Origin: DAOTZS01 sp034434335
GTDB lineage: Bacteria > Chloroflexota > Anaerolineae > CG2-30-64-16
Length of the DNA: 14,464 nucleotides
Assembly (NCBI GenBank): GCA_034434335.1
Contig: DAOTZS010000234.1
Coordinates: 1-14,464 of the forward strand
Direction: 5' to 3'
The position numbers and the translations under genes are program-made. This document shows, one piece after another, positions 13,866 to 14,464 of the stretch (position 1 is the first letter of the stretch; every line of letters begins with the position of its first letter). The notes under the pieces are model-generated. The model was given only the letters and a program-made list of their open reading frames with translations. It made no database searches and was not told the origin of the DNA.

Positions 13866-14464
13866 TTACCGCAACACCACGTCGGTCCACGCCTGCAGCC
13901 ATTGCTCTCGCTTCGCCTCGATCTGCTCGGGCGGGACCACGGCAGCCTCAGCGGGCACCTGGGCATGCTTCACGAAGACCTCAGGCAGCGGAGTGCCCGT
14001 GCGCACCGGGTACACCCACATCTGGAGCGGGATGTCGGCCTGGAACGTTTCGCCCAACATGAAGTCGATCCATTGCCGACCCAGGTCGGGGTTGGCCGCG
14101 CCCTTCAAGAGGCCGACGAACTCGATCTGGCGGAAACTTTGGCCGGGGGGCAGGATGTTGCCCGTGGGGGACTCCTCCGGCTGCGGTTCTGCGAAGTACA
14201 CCTCGGCGGCCGGGCTGGTGGCATAGCTCACCACCAGGGGCCGGTCCCCCTCACCGCTGCCACCGCTGAATTGGCCGTAGTAAGCGTCCTCCCAACCATC
14301 TACCACCAGCACGTCGTTGGCCCGCAGATCGCGCCAGAAGTCGAGATATGTATAGTCCCCCGTCTCACCGAACACGGCTATCGTGGTCAACAGGAAGGCC
14401 AGGCCCGGGGACGAGGTGGCCGGGTTCTCGACGACCAATAGGCCACGGTAGGCCGGGTCGGTCA
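13866..14464 (-). CDS. thiB: Thiamine-type ABC transporter substrate-binding protein, C-terminal part (runs off right edge)
   Basis: The frame is open from the window edge to a TAA at 13866-13868: 198 codons of the C-terminal lobe; the start and signal peptide are outside. The sequence reads DPAYRGLLVVENPATSSPG and later VVSYATSPAAEVYF and WIDFMLGETFQADIP, which fit the ThiB/TbpA group of thiamine-binding proteins (NPATSSPGLAFL and the SYATSP motif), with aromatic residues in GWEDAYYGQFS placed as in the thiamine pocket. The TTG at 14436-14438 is internal, not a start. It would capture thiamine outside the membrane and deliver it to ThiP/ThiQ. The family resemblance also covers iron(III)-binding proteins, but the thiamine assignment is better supported. 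Confidence 0.82.
   Translation of the reverse strand, partial: TDPAYRGLLVVENPATSSPGLAFLLTTIAVFGETGDYTYLDFWRDLRANDVLVVDGWEDAYYGQFSGGSGEGDRPLVVSYATSPAAEVYFAEPQPEESPTGNILPPGQSFRQIEFVGLLKGAANPDLGRQWIDFMLGETFQADIPLQMWVYPVRTGTPLPEVFVKHAQVPAEAAVVPPEQIEAKREQWLQAWTDVVLR

Noticed and set aside
1..14464. CRISPR arrays, tRNA or rRNA genes, phage or defence genes
   Set aside because: No regularly spaced short direct repeats, no cloverleaf or rRNA-like segments, and no phage or defence protein motifs were seen on either strand.

Overview
GC-rich bacterial chromosomal DNA. The mix of a PEP-CTERM-like surface protein, an alpha-2-macroglobulin lipoprotein with Ig-like domains, and short MITE-like repeats suggests a Chloroflexota (Anaerolineae-like) genome. 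This is an inference from gene content; there is no rRNA or marker gene to confirm it. I see no CRISPR array, tRNA, rRNA or transposase gene.

Layout. (1) 1-2155, minus strand: the first 635 codons of a secreted alpha-2-macroglobulin-family lipoprotein, running off the left edge, with its short upstream region. (2) 2156-7429, minus strand: a 1757-residue exported protein with a signal peptide, an unassigned N-terminal domain, eight DUF11-type repeats, three SdrD-B-like repeats and a C-terminal PEP-CTERM-like sorting signal. It is preceded by a consensus promoter and a 333-nt leader and followed by an intrinsic terminator. (3) 7798-7918: a divergent control region with two perfect dyads. (4) 8035-9880, plus strand: radC, then a KDG-kinase-like PfkB sugar kinase. 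(5) 9905-10162: a 189-bp MITE with an 8-bp target duplication, then a 51-nt hairpin. (6) 10217-10719, minus strand: ssb with its own promoter. (7) 10730-14464, minus strand: a thiamine-type ABC importer, thiB (partial), thiP and thiQ in the classic order. A second copy of the MITE, inverted, lies between thiB and thiP.

How the parts work together. The thi genes would form a periplasmic or membrane-anchored thiamine uptake system. The surface protein and the macroglobulin lipoprotein are both envelope proteins but have separate signals. radC and the sugar kinase are ordinary housekeeping or catabolic genes.

The most interesting content is the repeat pair. Both copies have GTAACTATTCAGGC-type ends, imperfect 8-bp duplications and an interior made of successive hairpins. 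In both, the same end of the element lies 9-10 bp from a long perfect hairpin of unrelated sequence. One internal hairpin is flipped relative to the element body. The thiP leader beside copy B can also form two mutually exclusive stems, one covering the likely ribosome-binding region.
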